Source: Comamonas sp. NLF-1-9
GTDB lineage: Bacteria; Pseudomonadota; Gammaproteobacteria; Burkholderiales; Burkholderiaceae_C
Direction: 5' to 3'
Assembly (NCBI RefSeq): GCF_019195435.1
Contig: NZ_CP078069.1
Coordinates: 186,001 to 250,000 of the forward strand
Length of the DNA stretch: 64,000 nt
Shown piece after piece: positions 1 through 8,805 of the stretch. The stretch's first letter is position 1. Each line of letters opens with the position of its first letter. Made by a program: the position numbers and the translations under genes. The notes beneath the pieces were generated by a model that did not search any database, was not told where the DNA came from, and saw only the letters and a program-made list of their open reading frames with translations.

Positions 1-656
1 TCGGCGTGCAGATCGCCGAGCTGCAGCAGCGCGGCGGCCAGGTGAGCGGCGTGCGCCTGGCGGGTGAGGCCGCCGAAGTGCTCACCGCCGACCGCTACGT
101 GCTCGCCCTGGGCAGCTACAGCCGCGCCATGGCGACGGGGCTGGGGCTCGATCTGCCGGTCTACCCCGTCAAGGGCTATTCGCTCACCATCCCGCTGGTC
201 GACGAGAGCCGGGCGCCGGTTTCTACCGTGATGGACGAAACCTACAAAGTGGCCATCACCCGCTTTGATGAGCGCATCCGCGTCGGCGGCATGGCCGAGC
301 TCGGCGGCTTTGACCTGCGCCTGAACCCGCAGCGCCGCGCCACGCTGGAGATGGTGACCAAGGGCTTGTTTGCCGGCGGCGGCGACCTGCCTGCGGCCAC
401 GTTCTGGACCGGCCTGCGCCCGATGACGCCGGACGGCACGCCCATCGTCGGCGCGACGCACTTGTCCAATCTGCTGCTGAACACCGGACACGGCACGCTG
501 GGCTGGACCATGGCGGCGGGCTCGGGCAAGCTGGTCGCCGACCTCACGCTGGGCCATACGCCCGACATCTCGACTTCTGGCCTGGGCGTCGACCGCTATG
601 GCAAGAATAGCGGCTCGCGCAATCCGGGCCTGGGCCACAAGCCGGTTCATGCCTGA
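1..656 (+). CDS. dadA: D-amino acid dehydrogenase small subunit, C-terminal part (5' end outside window)
   Basis: This is the last 217 or so codons of an FAD-dependent D-amino acid dehydrogenase, which deaminates D-amino acids (classically D-alanine) to the 2-oxo acid and passes electrons to the membrane quinone pool. The frame is open to the left edge, so the N-terminal FAD-binding Rossmann motif is not visible. The C-terminal family signature is clear: [14 protein letters not shown], then [20 protein letters not shown], which lines the flavin and substrate site in DadA-type oxidases. The reading frame ends with TGA at 654-656. The next gene is convergent, so nothing here shows an operon partner such as the racemase dadX. 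Confidence 0.9.
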   Translation, partial: GVQIAELQQRGGQVSGVRLAGEAAEVLTADRYVLALGSYSRAMATGLGLDLPVYPVKGYSLTIPLVDESRAPVSTVMDETYKVAITRFDERIRVGGMAELGGFDLRLNPQRRATLEMVTKGLFAGGGDLPAATFWTGLRPMTPDGTPIVGATHLSNLLLNTGHGTLGWTMAAGSGKLVADLTLGHTPDISTSGLGVDRYGKNSGSRNPGLGHKPVHA

Positions 657-757
657 ATCTGCCTGGGCTCTAGCAGTGGCTTCAGGCACGAACGGCCTTC
701 GGCGGAACTTGCTCGCGCCGAGCTGAAACCGGTCGGCTTCGGTCTGCGGATGCGGCT

Positions 758-1951
758 TCAGTCGCCAAGCCCCAGCAGTTCGCTCGCCTGCGTCGCCGCC
801 ATCCATTCCTCGTTGGTCGGCTCCACGCCCACGATCACGCGGCTGGCGCCGCTTGCGATCACCGGGGCGTGAGCCGCATTGGCGGCGCCGTCCAGCTGCA
901 CGCCCAGCCAGGCCAGAGGCGCGCAGATGCGCGCGCGCAGCACGTCGTTGTGCTCGCCGATGCCGGCCGTGAAGACCAGCATGTCCAGGCCCCCGAGCAC
1001 GGCGGTGAGCGCGCCGATTTCGCGCACGATGCGGTGTACGTAAAGTGCAAGCGCCAGGCGCACGCGCTCGTTCGTCGTCTCCAGCGGCAGCAGCTCGCGC
1101 GGATCGGGCGAGACGCCCGAGACGCCCAGCAGGCCGCTGTCGTGGTAGAGCATCCGCGCCACTGCCTCGGTGCCCAGGCCTTGCTCTTGCATCAGATAGA
1201 TCACCGCGCCGGGGTCGATCGCGCCGCAGCGCGTGCCCATCATCAGGCCGTCCAGCGCGGAAAAGCCCATGGTGGTCGCCACGCTCTTGAGCCCGTGCAT
1301 CGCGCACAGGCTGGCGCCGCTGCCCAGGTGCGCCACGATGGTGCGCCCGCGCGCGGCCTCGCCGTGGCGCTCGGGCAGGGCGTGGGCCATGTAGTCGTAG
1401 GACAGGCCGTGAAAACCGTAGCGGCGCACGTCCGCCTGCCAGGCCGACCAGGGAAGGGCGAACATCTGCTCGACCTGCGCCGTGCTCTGGTGGAACGCGG
1501 TGTCAAAGCAGGCCACCTGCGCCACCGTGGGGTGCTGCGCCAGGATCAGGCTCATGGCCTTGAGCGGGAAGGGCTGGTGCAGCGGCGCCAGCGGAATCAG
1601 TGCGCGCAGCGCGTCGATCAGCGCCGCACTCACGCGTGTGGGCGCAAAGTAGCGCTGGCCGCCATGCACCACGCGGTGCACCACGGCTGCGAGTCGGCCC
1701 TGGCCGGCGATGTGCTGCTGGACGCGCTCCAGGATGAGCTCCAGCGCCGTGGTGTTGGGGTGCGTGGCGTCCAGCGCCACGGGCTGCGAGGGCGCGTCGC
1801 TCAGGTCGAGCACGGGCCGCGCCTGCCCTATGCCTTGCACCTTGCCGCCCCAGGCGGGCTGGCGCGGCAGTCGGCGCTGGCCGGCCTGGAACAGCGCGAA
1901 CTTGATGCTCGACGAGCCGCAATTGAGCGCCAGGATCCAGTCGGTGTTCAT
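758..1951 (-). CDS. ackA: Acetate kinase
   Basis: A 397-residue acetate/propionate kinase that interconverts acetate plus ATP and acetyl phosphate plus ADP in the cytoplasm. Every residue known to matter in the Methanosarcina enzyme has a counterpart: N in LNCGSSSIKF, R in VVHRVVHGG, H in PLAPLHQP, D in CFDTAFHQ, FH in YGFHGLSYD, R in GTRCGAIDPG and E in PTNEEW. The usual FHGTSH is FHGLSY here, a mild divergence that keeps the Phe-His pair. The start at 1951 is chosen because GGGAG lies 6 bases upstream; an in-frame ATG 18 bases earlier has no such site. It follows the phosphotransacetylase gene by 32 bases on the same strand, so the two probably form an acetate production or activation module. 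Confidence 0.93.
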   Translation of the reverse strand: MNTDWILALNCGSSSIKFALFQAGQRRLPRQPAWGGKVQGIGQARPVLDLSDAPSQPVALDATHPNTTALELILERVQQHIAGQGRLAAVVHRVVHGGQRYFAPTRVSAALIDALRALIPLAPLHQPFPLKAMSLILAQHPTVAQVACFDTAFHQSTAQVEQMFALPWSAWQADVRRYGFHGLSYDYMAHALPERHGEAARGRTIVAHLGSGASLCAMHGLKSVATTMGFSALDGLMMGTRCGAIDPGAVIYLMQEQGLGTEAVARMLYHDSGLLGVSGVSPDPRELLPLETTNERVRLALALYVHRIVREIGALTAVLGGLDMLVFTAGIGEHNDVLRARICAPLAWLGVQLDGAANAAHAPVIASGASRVIVGVEPTNEEWMAATQASELLGLGD

Positions 1952-1983
1952 CGGTATCTCCCTTGGCATGCAGGGGCGCTCGC

Positions 1984-2928
1984 TCAAGGCGGGGCGCTGC
2001 GCCAGCGCTCGGCCAGCAGCAGCGCAATGGCGCAAGAGGCCAGGCGCGTGGCGCGCGAGTCGGCGCGGCTGGTGAGCACCACGGGCACGCGCGCGCCCAT
2101 GACGATGCCCGCGCTCTGGGCCCCGCCGAGAAACTCCAGTTGCTTGGCCAGCATGTTGCCGCTCTCCAGGTCGGGCACGACCAGCACGTCGGCCTGCCCG
2201 GCCACGCGCGAGGCAATGCCCTTGACCTGCGCGGCCTGCGGCGAGACGGCGTTGTCGAAGGCCAGCGGCCCGTCGAGCACGCCGCCGCTGATCTGCCCGC
2301 GGTCGGCCATCTTGCACAGCGCGGCCGCGTCCAGCGTCGAGGGCATGCGCGGGTTCACCGTCTCTACCGCCGCAAGAATCGCGACCTTGGGCTTGCTCAC
2401 CCCGATCACCTGCGCCAGCGCGATCGCGTTGCGCACGATGTCGGCCTTGTCGTCGAGCGTGGGCGCGATGTTGATCGCCGCGTCGGTGATGATGAAGGGA
2501 CGCGGGTAGCTGGCGATCTGCATCAGGTAGCAATGCGACAGGCGCCGCTTGGTGCGCAGCCCGGCCTCGCTTGCGAGGATGGCGCCCAGGTATTCGTCGG
2601 TGTGCAGGCTGCCTTTCATCAGCGCCTGCACTTCCCCCTTGCCAGCGAGTTGCGCCGCACGCGCCGCGGCCGCATGGCTGTGCGGCACGTCGATGACTTC
2701 GCAGCCGGCCAGCTCCACGCCCGCCTTGCGCGCGGCGGCGCGCAGCTTGGCCTGGGGCGCGACCAGCACCGGGGTGATGAGCCCGGCCTCGCGGGCGTCC
2801 ATCGCGCCGCTCAGGCTCAGCGGGTCGCAGGGGTGTACTACCGCCATGCGCACCGGCCGTTTGCCGCGCACATCGGCAATCAGGCGGGCGATGCTGCTCT
2901 GTGGTGTGGCGGCTCGGCTGGTGGGCAT
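1984..2928 (-). CDS. pta: Short phosphotransacetylase (Pta/Ptb family)
   Basis: A protein of about 314 residues from the phosphate acetyl/butyryltransferase family, which interconverts acyl-CoA and acyl phosphate. Recognisable segments are MKGSLHTDEYLGAIL, the RRLSHCYLMQ stretch, ITDAAINIAPTLDDKADIV and the C-terminal SGNMLAKQLEFLGGAQSAGIVMG-type region, all typical of the short form lacking the N-terminal DRTGG domain of the E. coli enzyme. It lies directly upstream of acetate kinase on the same strand, which supports acetyl-CoA as the substrate, but sequence alone does not exclude butyryl-CoA. Two in-frame ATG starts exist (2928 and 2961) and neither has a strong ribosome binding site. I chose the inner one because the fold begins soon after it. 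Confidence 0.85.
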   Translation of the reverse strand: MPTSRAATPQSSIARLIADVRGKRPVRMAVVHPCDPLSLSGAMDAREAGLITPVLVAPQAKLRAAARKAGVELAGCEVIDVPHSHAAAARAAQLAGKGEVQALMKGSLHTDEYLGAILASEAGLRTKRRLSHCYLMQIASYPRPFIITDAAINIAPTLDDKADIVRNAIALAQVIGVSKPKVAILAAVETVNPRMPSTLDAAALCKMADRGQISGGVLDGPLAFDNAVSPQAAQVKGIASRVAGQADVLVVPDLESGNMLAKQLEFLGGAQSAGIVMGARVPVVLTSRADSRATRLASCAIALLLAERWRSAPP

Positions 2929-3007
2929 GGGGCGGCTCGTCGTTGCGGGCAAAGAGCGCATGGTATGCGAGGCGCACCCGGCCAGGTCGCGCAGGGCCGC
3001 CGACGTC

Positions 3008-3841
3008 TCAAGCGCGAAACAGCTGGTTGAGCTCGCGCCCCGGCGCCGCGCCCGCAAAGCCATCGAAGCGCCCGTGCTCGGCCAGCTCTTGCGCCGCACG
3101 CATGAAGCCGCCCCAGGCGGCACGCGCCAGGCCTCCACCCACGCTCACGCGGCGCACGCCCAGCTGCGCCATGTCGGCCATGGTGAAGTCGCTGGCGCCG
3201 CCGATCAGCACGTTCACCGGCTTGGGCGCGCAGGCCGCGACCACGGCGGCAATCTGCTCGCGCGTGTGCAGTGCCGGGGCGTAGAGGCAGTCGGCGCCGG
3301 CCTCGGAGTAGGCGCGCAGGCGGGCGATGGCGTCGTCGATGTCGGGGCGGCCGACGAAGAAATTTTCTGCGCGGCCGATCAGCATCACGTCCTGCCCGCT
3401 GGCGTCTATCGCCTTGCGTGCCGCGCGGATGCGCTCAGCCCCGAGCGCGATGTCAAAGAGCGGCGCGTCGGGCTTGCCGCTGGAGTCTTCGATGGAGACG
3501 CCAGCTATGCCGGTATCGATCGCCAAGCGCACGTGCCGTGCCACGTCCTCGGGCGCATCGGCAAAGCCCTTTTCGAAGTCGGCGTTCACCGGCAGCGCGG
3601 TTGCCGCGACCATCTCGCGCAGGTGGCCGAGCACCGCGTCCAGCGACATGCCGCCATCAAAGCTGCCGCGCGACCAGGCCCAGCCCGAGCTCGTCGTGGC
3701 CAGCGCCTTGAAGCCCAGGTGCGCCAGATAGCGCGCCGAACCCGGGTCCCAGGGGTTGGGCAGCGCGAAGCAGCCCGAGGCGTGCAACTGGCGAAACGCG
3801 GCGCGCCGCTGCCGGATTTGCTCGGCGGTGGGGATGGTCAT
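3008..3841 (-). CDS. Isocitrate lyase/phosphoenolpyruvate mutase family protein
   Basis: A 277-residue TIM-barrel protein of the PEP mutase/isocitrate lyase superfamily, whose members cleave or form C-C or P-C bonds next to a carboxylate. Visible family features are ALPNPWDPGSARYLA near the N terminus, the metal-site region VNADFEKGF, GVSIEDS, and LIGRAENF. The canonical KKCGH loop of true isocitrate lyase is absent, so it is not ICL itself. The exact substrate cannot be read from sequence (oxaloacetate or methylisocitrate-type lyases are possible). An AAGGAGA site 8 bases before the ATG at 3841 fixes the start. It precedes the pta-ackA pair on the same strand by about 80 bases and may be co-transcribed with it. 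Confidence 0.8.
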   Translation of the reverse strand: MTIPTAEQIRQRRAAFRQLHASGCFALPNPWDPGSARYLAHLGFKALATTSSGWAWSRGSFDGGMSLDAVLGHLREMVAATALPVNADFEKGFADAPEDVARHVRLAIDTGIAGVSIEDSSGKPDAPLFDIALGAERIRAARKAIDASGQDVMLIGRAENFFVGRPDIDDAIARLRAYSEAGADCLYAPALHTREQIAAVVAACAPKPVNVLIGGASDFTMADMAQLGVRRVSVGGGLARAAWGGFMRAAQELAEHGRFDGFAGAAPGRELNQLFRA

Positions 3842-3922
3842 GGCGTGGTCTCCTTTGCGCCATTGTGCGGCGCCGGCGCAACCCGCGTGGTCGTGTGGCG
3901 ATGGCGGCGCGACTATGCCCGC

Positions 3923-4408
3923 TCAGGCTTGCGCCGGCCAGGGCTCGTCGCCGTAAAGCTGGGCCGCGCGGATGCCGGTGGCAAGGCGTAGCAGCGGCAG
4001 CGGCGGGGGTTGCAGCGGCATGCGCAGGCGCTGGTAGCTCGCTTCGCTGGAAAGCTGCCAGGGGGCGGCATCGGCATTGTCGAAGGCAAAGAACACCTGC
4101 CGCGCGCCGGCCATGACGATGGCGGCCAGGCACATCGGGCAGGGGTGGCCGCTGGCGTAGACGTCGCAGCCGCGCAGCTGCGGCTCGCCCAGCGCGCGGG
4201 TGGCGGCGCGCAGCGCCTGCATTTCGGCGTGGGTGCTGGGGTCGTGCGTGCGGTGGATCTCGTTCACGCCGCTGGCCAGCGTCTGGCCGCCGCGTGCGAT
4301 CACGGCTCCAAAGGGCTGGCCGCCCTCCTGGCGGTTGCGCCGCGCCAGCTCCACGGCGTGGCGCAGCAGGGCGGTGTCGGTATCGGTGTGCGTGGGTGTA
4401 GGGCTCAT
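3923..4408 (-). CDS. Zinc-dependent nucleoside/guanine deaminase
   Basis: A 161-residue member of the cytidine/deoxycytidylate deaminase superfamily. The zinc and catalytic motifs are intact: THAEMQAL supplies the His ligand and the proton-shuttle Glu, and HPCPMCLAAI supplies the two Cys ligands. The pattern GGQPFGAVIA near residue 30 and the length fit the guanine deaminase/tRNA adenosine deaminase-like group acting on free bases or nucleosides better than TadA itself, which normally has a more basic C terminus. The likely role is purine salvage or catabolism in the cytoplasm. It is transcribed towards the PEP-mutase-like gene with about 80 bases between them, and it diverges from the flavodoxin-like gene at 4471. 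Confidence 0.82.
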   Translation of the reverse strand: MSPTPTHTDTDTALLRHAVELARRNRQEGGQPFGAVIARGGQTLASGVNEIHRTHDPSTHAEMQALRAATRALGEPQLRGCDVYASGHPCPMCLAAIVMAGARQVFFAFDNADAAPWQLSSEASYQRLRMPLQPPPLPLLRLATGIRAAQLYGDEPWPAQA

Positions 4409-4470
4409 GGCCGGTGTGTAGCAGATGCGCGCAGCGCTTTCAAGGCGGGCAATGCCGGCACAATCGCCGC

Positions 4471-4965
4471 ATGCTCAAATGCCTGCTCATGGTCTATCAC
4501 ACGCTCACCGGCGGCACGCTGCAAATGGTGCAGGCCGCGCGCGCGGGCGCCGAAGGTGAAGCCGAGCTAGAGGTGCGCATGCTGCAGGCCGCGCAGACCG
4601 GCGTGGACGAGGTGCTGGCCGCCGACGGCTATCTGTTTGCCACGCCGGAAAACCTGGCGAGCATGAGCGGCATGATGAAAGACTTTTTCGACCGGACCTA
4701 CTACGGCGTGCTCGAGCGCATTGCCGGGCGCCCCTATGCAGCCATGGTCTGCGCCGGCAGCGACGGCGCGGGCGCGGCGCGGCAGATTGCGCGCATTGCC
4801 ACGGGCTGGCGCCTCAAGGCCGTGGCCGAGCCGCTGATCGTCTGCACGCACGCGCAAAGCCCCGAGGCGATTCTCGCGCCCAAGCAGATCGCGCAGTCCG
4901 AGCGCGCGCGCTGCGCGGCCCTGGGCGAAGCGCTGGCCAGCGGACTGGCGCTGGGCGTGTTTTGA
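4471..4965 (+). CDS. Flavodoxin-like/NADPH-dependent FMN reductase family protein
   Basis: A 164-residue flavodoxin-fold protein. It opens with LLMVYHTLTGGTLQM, which matches the phosphate-binding loop for FMN, and carries the YLFATPENLASMSGMMKDFFDRTYY segment typical of WrbA/flavodoxin-like NADPH-dependent FMN reductases, where the flavin ring binds. It probably transfers electrons or reduces small molecules in the cytoplasm; the partner is not visible. The ATG at 4471 follows a short intergenic region shared with the divergent deaminase. The stop codon at 4963-4965 overlaps a possible TTG start of the next gene, so the following transferase gene is likely co-transcribed. Confidence 0.75.
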   Translation: MLKCLLMVYHTLTGGTLQMVQAARAGAEGEAELEVRMLQAAQTGVDEVLAADGYLFATPENLASMSGMMKDFFDRTYYGVLERIAGRPYAAMVCAGSDGAGAARQIARIATGWRLKAVAEPLIVCTHAQSPEAILAPKQIAQSERARCAALGEALASGLALGVF

Positions 4966-4982
4966 GCGGCCGGCACGCGCCG

Positions 4983-6677
4983 ATGTCGGCAGATTCTCCG
5001 GGGCACGGGGCAGGGCGGCCAGGCGGCGCGCGCCGCTGGCTCGTCGGCCCAATGTCCGCCCAGCGCGCGGCGCTGTATTTGAGCCTGTATCTGCTCCTGG
5101 CCGCCAACTGGCCGCTGTGGCTGGAGCTCGCGCGCATTGCCAGTGCACCGGCGGAGCTTGCGCGCCTGGTGCTCGGCATGGCGGGCCTCAGTATGGCCGC
5201 CACGCTGCTGGTGCTCGCGCCGCTGGCGTGGACGCGCGCGGCGCGCTGGCTCTGGCCGCTGGTGCTGCTGGTGGCCGCCATCGCGCAGTACTACATGCTG
5301 ATCTACAAGGTGGCGATGGACCCCGGCATGCTGGCCAACGTGCTGCAGACCGACGTGCGTGAGGCGCGCGACCTGCTCTCCTGGCGCATGCTGGCGGCGC
5401 TGGTGCTGGTTCTGCTGGTGCCTGGCCTGTGGCTTGCGCGCCTGCGCCTTGCGCCCGCGCCCTGGTGGCGCCAAGGGCTGGGCAATGGCTTGCTGCTGGT
5501 GCTGGCGCTGGCGCTGGCCGCGCTCAGCGTCGCCCTGGGTTCGCGCGACCTGGCGCCGCTGATGCGCAACCACACCGCGCTGCGCTATCTGATCAACCCG
5601 GCGGCACCGCTGTTTTCCACTGGCGTGGCCATCCATGAGCGCTGGTTCAGCCGCCCGCGCACGCTGGTGGGAATGAGCGATGGTGCGGCCCTGGGCGCGA
5701 GCTACGCGCCGGGGCAGCGGCCGCTGCTCTTCGTGCTGGTGGTGGGCGAGACGGCGCGCGCCGACCACTTTGCGCTCAACGGCTATGCGCGCGACACCAA
5801 CCCCGAGCTGGCGCGCCGCGAGGTGCTGAGCTGGCGCCAGGTGTTTGCCTGCGGCACCAGCACCTATGCGTCGCTGCCCTGCATGTTCTCGCCGCTGGGG
5901 CGCGAGGCCTTCATCGCGCGCAGCCAGGACTACGAGAACCTGCTGGACGTGGTCCAGGCTGCGGGCCTGGCGGTGCTGTGGCTGGACAACCAGGGCGGCT
6001 GCAAGGGTGTGTGCGAGCGCGTGCACTTTGCCGATGCGATCGATGGGCTGGATGCGCAGCAGCGCGCCCGCCTGTGCCAGGGCGGCGAATGCAGCGATGA
6101 AGCCATGCTTGCCGGGCTGGACACCCGCATCGCGGCGCTGCCAGAGGCGCAGCGCGCGCGCGGCGTACTGCTGGTGTTGCACCAGATGGGCAGCCACGGC
6201 CCGGCCTACTACAAGCGCTCGCGCCCCGAGGAAAAGCGCTTTGCGCCCGAATGCCGCACCGAGGTGCTCTCCGACTGCGACCATCAGGCGCTGATCAACA
6301 GCTACGACAACTCCATCGTCGCGACCGACGCCTTTCTCGCGCGCACGCTGGACTGGCTGCAGGCGCGCGAGCGCGAGAACGACACCGGCATGCTCTACCT
6401 CAGCGACCATGGCGAGTCGCTGGGCGAATACGGGCTGTTCCTGCACGGCATGCCCTACGGCATTGCGCCCGATGCGCAAAAGCACGTGCCCATGATCGGC
6501 TGGTTCAGCGCCCCTTTGCGCGCGCGCCTTGGGCTGTCGACCGATTGCCTGCGCGCCGGTCTGGACCAGCGGCTGACGCACGACTATCTCTACTCCAGCA
6601 TGCTCGGGGCGCTGGACCTGCGCTCGCCCAGCTACCAGCGCGCGCTCGATGTGCTGGCGCCGTGCCGCAGGCCTTGA
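4983..6677 (+). CDS. Phosphoethanolamine transferase, EptA/sulfatase family
   Basis: An inner-membrane protein of about 564 residues with hydrophobic helices in its first 200 residues followed by a periplasmic alkaline-phosphatase-fold domain. The catalytic features of EptA-type enzymes are present: VVGETARADHFALNGY (metal-binding Glu), the nucleophile region CGTSTYASLPCMFS with its Thr, and the metal-binding SDHGESLGE near the C terminus. The family transfers phosphoethanolamine from phosphatidylethanolamine to lipid A or a related surface glycan, which lowers negative charge and often gives polymyxin tolerance. The start is uncertain: TTG 4962, ATG 4983 and ATG 5052 are all in frame and none has a strong ribosome binding site. 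It directly follows the flavodoxin-like gene. Confidence 0.87.
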   Translation: MSADSPGHGAGRPGGARRWLVGPMSAQRAALYLSLYLLLAANWPLWLELARIASAPAELARLVLGMAGLSMAATLLVLAPLAWTRAARWLWPLVLLVAAIAQYYMLIYKVAMDPGMLANVLQTDVREARDLLSWRMLAALVLVLLVPGLWLARLRLAPAPWWRQGLGNGLLLVLALALAALSVALGSRDLAPLMRNHTALRYLINPAAPLFSTGVAIHERWFSRPRTLVGMSDGAALGASYAPGQRPLLFVLVVGETARADHFALNGYARDTNPELARREVLSWRQVFACGTSTYASLPCMFSPLGREAFIARSQDYENLLDVVQAAGLAVLWLDNQGGCKGVCERVHFADAIDGLDAQQRARLCQGGECSDEAMLAGLDTRIAALPEAQRARGVLLVLHQMGSHGPAYYKRSRPEEKRFAPECRTEVLSDCDHQALINSYDNSIVATDAFLARTLDWLQARERENDTGMLYLSDHGESLGEYGLFLHGMPYGIAPDAQKHVPMIGWFSAPLRARLGLSTDCLRAGLDQRLTHDYLYSSMLGALDLRSPSYQRALDVLAPCRRP

Positions 6678-6718
6678 TGCGCCGGTCTTGCGCCGCAGCA
6701 TGAGCGGTGCGCGCACAG

Positions 6719-6834
6719 CTCCTTCCCCCTTTGGGGGAAGGCGGGATGGGGGCGGCCGGATGCTGATCTATTGGTTGCGTTGCAGCGCGAACTTGCTGGC
6801 CCTCACCCCGGCCCTGCCCCAGAGGGGGAGGGAG
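6719..6834. repeat. REP-like inverted pair
   Basis: Two related GC-rich units face each other. The first (about 6719-6753) starts CTCCTTCCCCCTTTGGGGGA and runs into GGCGGGATGGGGGC. The second (about 6799-6834) reads CCCTCACCCCGGCCCTGCCC followed by CAGAGGGGGAGGGAG, which is close to the reverse complement of the first. Each unit holds its own small hairpin, and the pair is separated by about 45 bases. This layout matches REP doublets known from many proteobacteria. The pair sits between the 3' ends of two convergent genes, the usual place for such elements. Confidence 0.6.
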
Positions 6835-6854
6835 TCAGGGCGCACGGGGGTATT

Positions 6855-6908
6855 CAGGTCAAATACGGCCCAAACGCTTGTTGCACAAGCGCGAACAGCT
6901 ATGGATAC
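6855..6908 (+). repeat. Dispersed stem-loop repeat, copy 1
   Basis: This is a copy of the approximately 55-base dispersed element described in the findings. The segments in order are TCAAATACGGCCC, AAACGCTTG, a short loop, CAAGCGCGAAC and AGCTATGGATA. The two central arms (CGCTTG and CAAGCG) can form a hairpin. It lies between the convergent EptA-like and AhpD-like genes, next to the REP pair. Confidence 0.6.
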
Positions 6909-6925
6909 AGGAACGACGCAGAGGC

Positions 6926-7507
6926 TCAGGCCTTCTTCTCGCGCGGCAGGCGGCCCATCAGGTAGAACTCGGGGTTGGGCTCGATGTGGGCAAAGCTTGC
7001 CATGCGGTTGGACAGGCCGAAGAAGGCGCTGATCGCCGCGATGTCCCAGATGTCCTCGTCGTCAAAGCCGTGCGCATGCAGGCGTTCGAAGTCGGCCTCT
7101 TCGACCTCGGCCGAGCGCTGGCTGAGCTTGAGTGCGAAGTCCAGCATCGCGCGCTGGCGCGGCGTGATGTCGGCCTTGCGGTAGTTGGCCGCGACCTGGT
7201 CGCTCACGAGCGGCTGCTTTTCGTAGATGCGCAGCAGCGCGCCATGCGCCACCACGCAGTACAGGCACTGGTTGGCGCTGCTGGTAGCGACGACGATCAT
7301 CTCGCGCTCGCCCTTGGTGAGGCTGCCTTCCTCCTTGAGCATCAGCGCGTCGTGGTAGGCAAAGAAGGCGCGCCATTCGGCCGGGCGGCGCGCCAGCGCG
7401 AGAAAGACATTGGGGATGAAGCCGGCCTTTTCCTGCACTTCGAGGATGCGCGCGCGGATGTCCTCGGGCAAGCTGGCCAGTTCGGGTACGGGGTAGCGTC
7501 GTGTCAT
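6926..7507 (-). CDS. Peroxidase-related AhpD-family protein
   Basis: A 193-residue all-helical protein of the carboxymuconolactone decarboxylase/AhpD superfamily. The core is SSANQCLYCVVAHGALLR, in which the CxxC pair and the downstream His form the redox relay of alkylhydroperoxidase AhpD. The longer C-terminal part, with DDEDIWDIAAISAFFGLSNRMA, places it in the uncharacterised peroxidase-related subgroup. It probably removes organic hydroperoxides in the cytoplasm. Its ATG (7507-7505) overlaps the TGA of the upstream cyclopropane fatty acid synthase gene as ATGA, so the two are translationally coupled. The pairing suggests protection of modified membrane lipids, which is an inference. Confidence 0.82.
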   Translation of the reverse strand: MTRRYPVPELASLPEDIRARILEVQEKAGFIPNVFLALARRPAEWRAFFAYHDALMLKEEGSLTKGEREMIVVATSSANQCLYCVVAHGALLRIYEKQPLVSDQVAANYRKADITPRQRAMLDFALKLSQRSAEVEEADFERLHAHGFDDEDIWDIAAISAFFGLSNRMASFAHIEPNPEFYLMGRLPREKKA

Positions 7508-8805
7508 GGCTGTCTTCGCGGTGTCGCGCCCGCCTGGGGCGGGGCGTAGATGTATTCGCGGTTGAACGGGTACTGGCTCTGCGCGCCGGCGATCGGTCCG
7601 CTGTCGCGCTGGCCGTCGGGGCGGGTCATGAGAATCTGGTGCAGCGCCACCCAGCCCTGCTCGAAGCCCAGCGCGCAGCCCGCCAGATACAGGCGGTAGG
7701 CCCGCAGCACCTTGTCGCCGCGGTCTTCGCCGTGCTGCGCCACGAGGATTTCACGCGCGCGCGCGAGCTGCGCCTCCAGCGCGTCCGACCAGGCCCAGAG
7801 CGTGCGCGCGTAGTGCGGGCGGATGTTTTCCGTGTCCACCATCTCCAGGCCTGCGCGGGCAATCTCCTGCAGCGCCACGCTCACGTGCAGCAGCTCGCCG
7901 CCGGGGAAGATGTAGCGGTCGATGAACTCGCCCATGCCCGCGCCCAGCCCGGTGTTGTCCAGGCCGCCGGCGGTGATGCCGTGGTTCATCGCCAGGCCTC
8001 CGGGCTTGAGCAGGCGCTGCAGAGTGGAAAAGTAGGTAGGCATTTGCGCGCGGCCCACGTGCTCGAACATGCCGATGGAGGAGATCTTGTCGAAGGGCTC
8101 GTCCACCTGCAGCTCGCGGTAGTCCTGCAACAGCACGCGCACGCGCCCGCTCAGGCCGCGCTCTTCGATGCACTTTTGCACGTAGGCGTACTGGTTCTTG
8201 GACAGGGTGATGCCCGTGCCCTGCACGCCGTAGTGCTCGGCCGCCCACAGCAGCATGCCGCCCCAGCCCGAGCCCACGTCCAGAAAGCGCTCGCCTGGCT
8301 GCAGGCGCAGCTTGCGGCAGATGTGGTCGAGCTTGGCTTCCTGCGCCTGCGCGAGCGTCATGTCCGGCGTGCGGTAGTACGCACAGGAATACACGCGCCA
8401 GGGGTCGAGCCAGAGCGCGTAGAAATCGTCCGAGACGTCGTAGTGGAACTGGATGTTCTCGGCGTCCTTGGCCGTGGTGTGGCGCGCGCGCGAGACGTAC
8501 CAGACCAGGGCCTGGCGCCACCATGTGGTGTGTTCGTCGTTCACCGGGTCGCTCTGCAGCAGCGCCTGGGCCGCGAGCATCAGATCGCGCACGCTGCCTT
8601 CGAACTGCACCCGCCCTTCAACGATCTCCGCACCCACGGTGCCGATCGCGCCCGAAGCGAGCGCCGCCACGGCGGCGGGGTCGTGCAGGCTCAGGCGCAG
8701 CGCCGCGTTGGCAGAACCGAGGTGGTCACCGCCGGGCAGCACGATGCAGATGGGAATGGGCGACTTTTCCAGCCTGGCCTCAAGCGAGCCGTAGGGCGGC
8801 ATCAT
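7504..8805 (-). CDS. cfa: Cyclopropane-fatty-acyl-phospholipid synthase family methyltransferase
   Basis: A 433-residue SAM-dependent methyltransferase of the CFA synthase family, which adds a methylene bridge across double bonds of membrane phospholipid acyl chains. The SAM-binding motif FLDVGSGWGGMLLWAAEHYG, the following GITLSKNQ, the catalytic-loop region ISSIGMFEHVG and the NIQFHYDVSDDFYALWLDP stretch are all diagnostic. The start at 8805 (two ATG codons in a row) is supported by AAGGAGA 8 bases upstream. The stop overlaps the start of the AhpD-like gene by four bases. The length is slightly above the E. coli enzyme (382), with an extra N-terminal region. Confidence 0.9.
   Translation of the reverse strand: MMPPYGSLEARLEKSPIPICIVLPGGDHLGSANAALRLSLHDPAAVAALASGAIGTVGAEIVEGRVQFEGSVRDLMLAAQALLQSDPVNDEHTTWWRQALVWYVSRARHTTAKDAENIQFHYDVSDDFYALWLDPWRVYSCAYYRTPDMTLAQAQEAKLDHICRKLRLQPGERFLDVGSGWGGMLLWAAEHYGVQGTGITLSKNQYAYVQKCIEERGLSGRVRVLLQDYRELQVDEPFDKISSIGMFEHVGRAQMPTYFSTLQRLLKPGGLAMNHGITAGGLDNTGLGAGMGEFIDRYIFPGGELLHVSVALQEIARAGLEMVDTENIRPHYARTLWAWSDALEAQLARAREILVAQHGEDRGDKVLRAYRLYLAGCALGFEQGWVALHQILMTRPDGQRDSGPIAGAQSQYPFNREYIYAPPQAGATPRRQP

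Noticed and set aside
869..2509. Long plus-strand open frame opposite acetate kinase and phosphotransacetylase
   Set aside because: Its protein is an Arg/Ala/His-rich composition without any domain, as expected from the antisense of high-GC coding sequence. The minus-strand genes explain the region.
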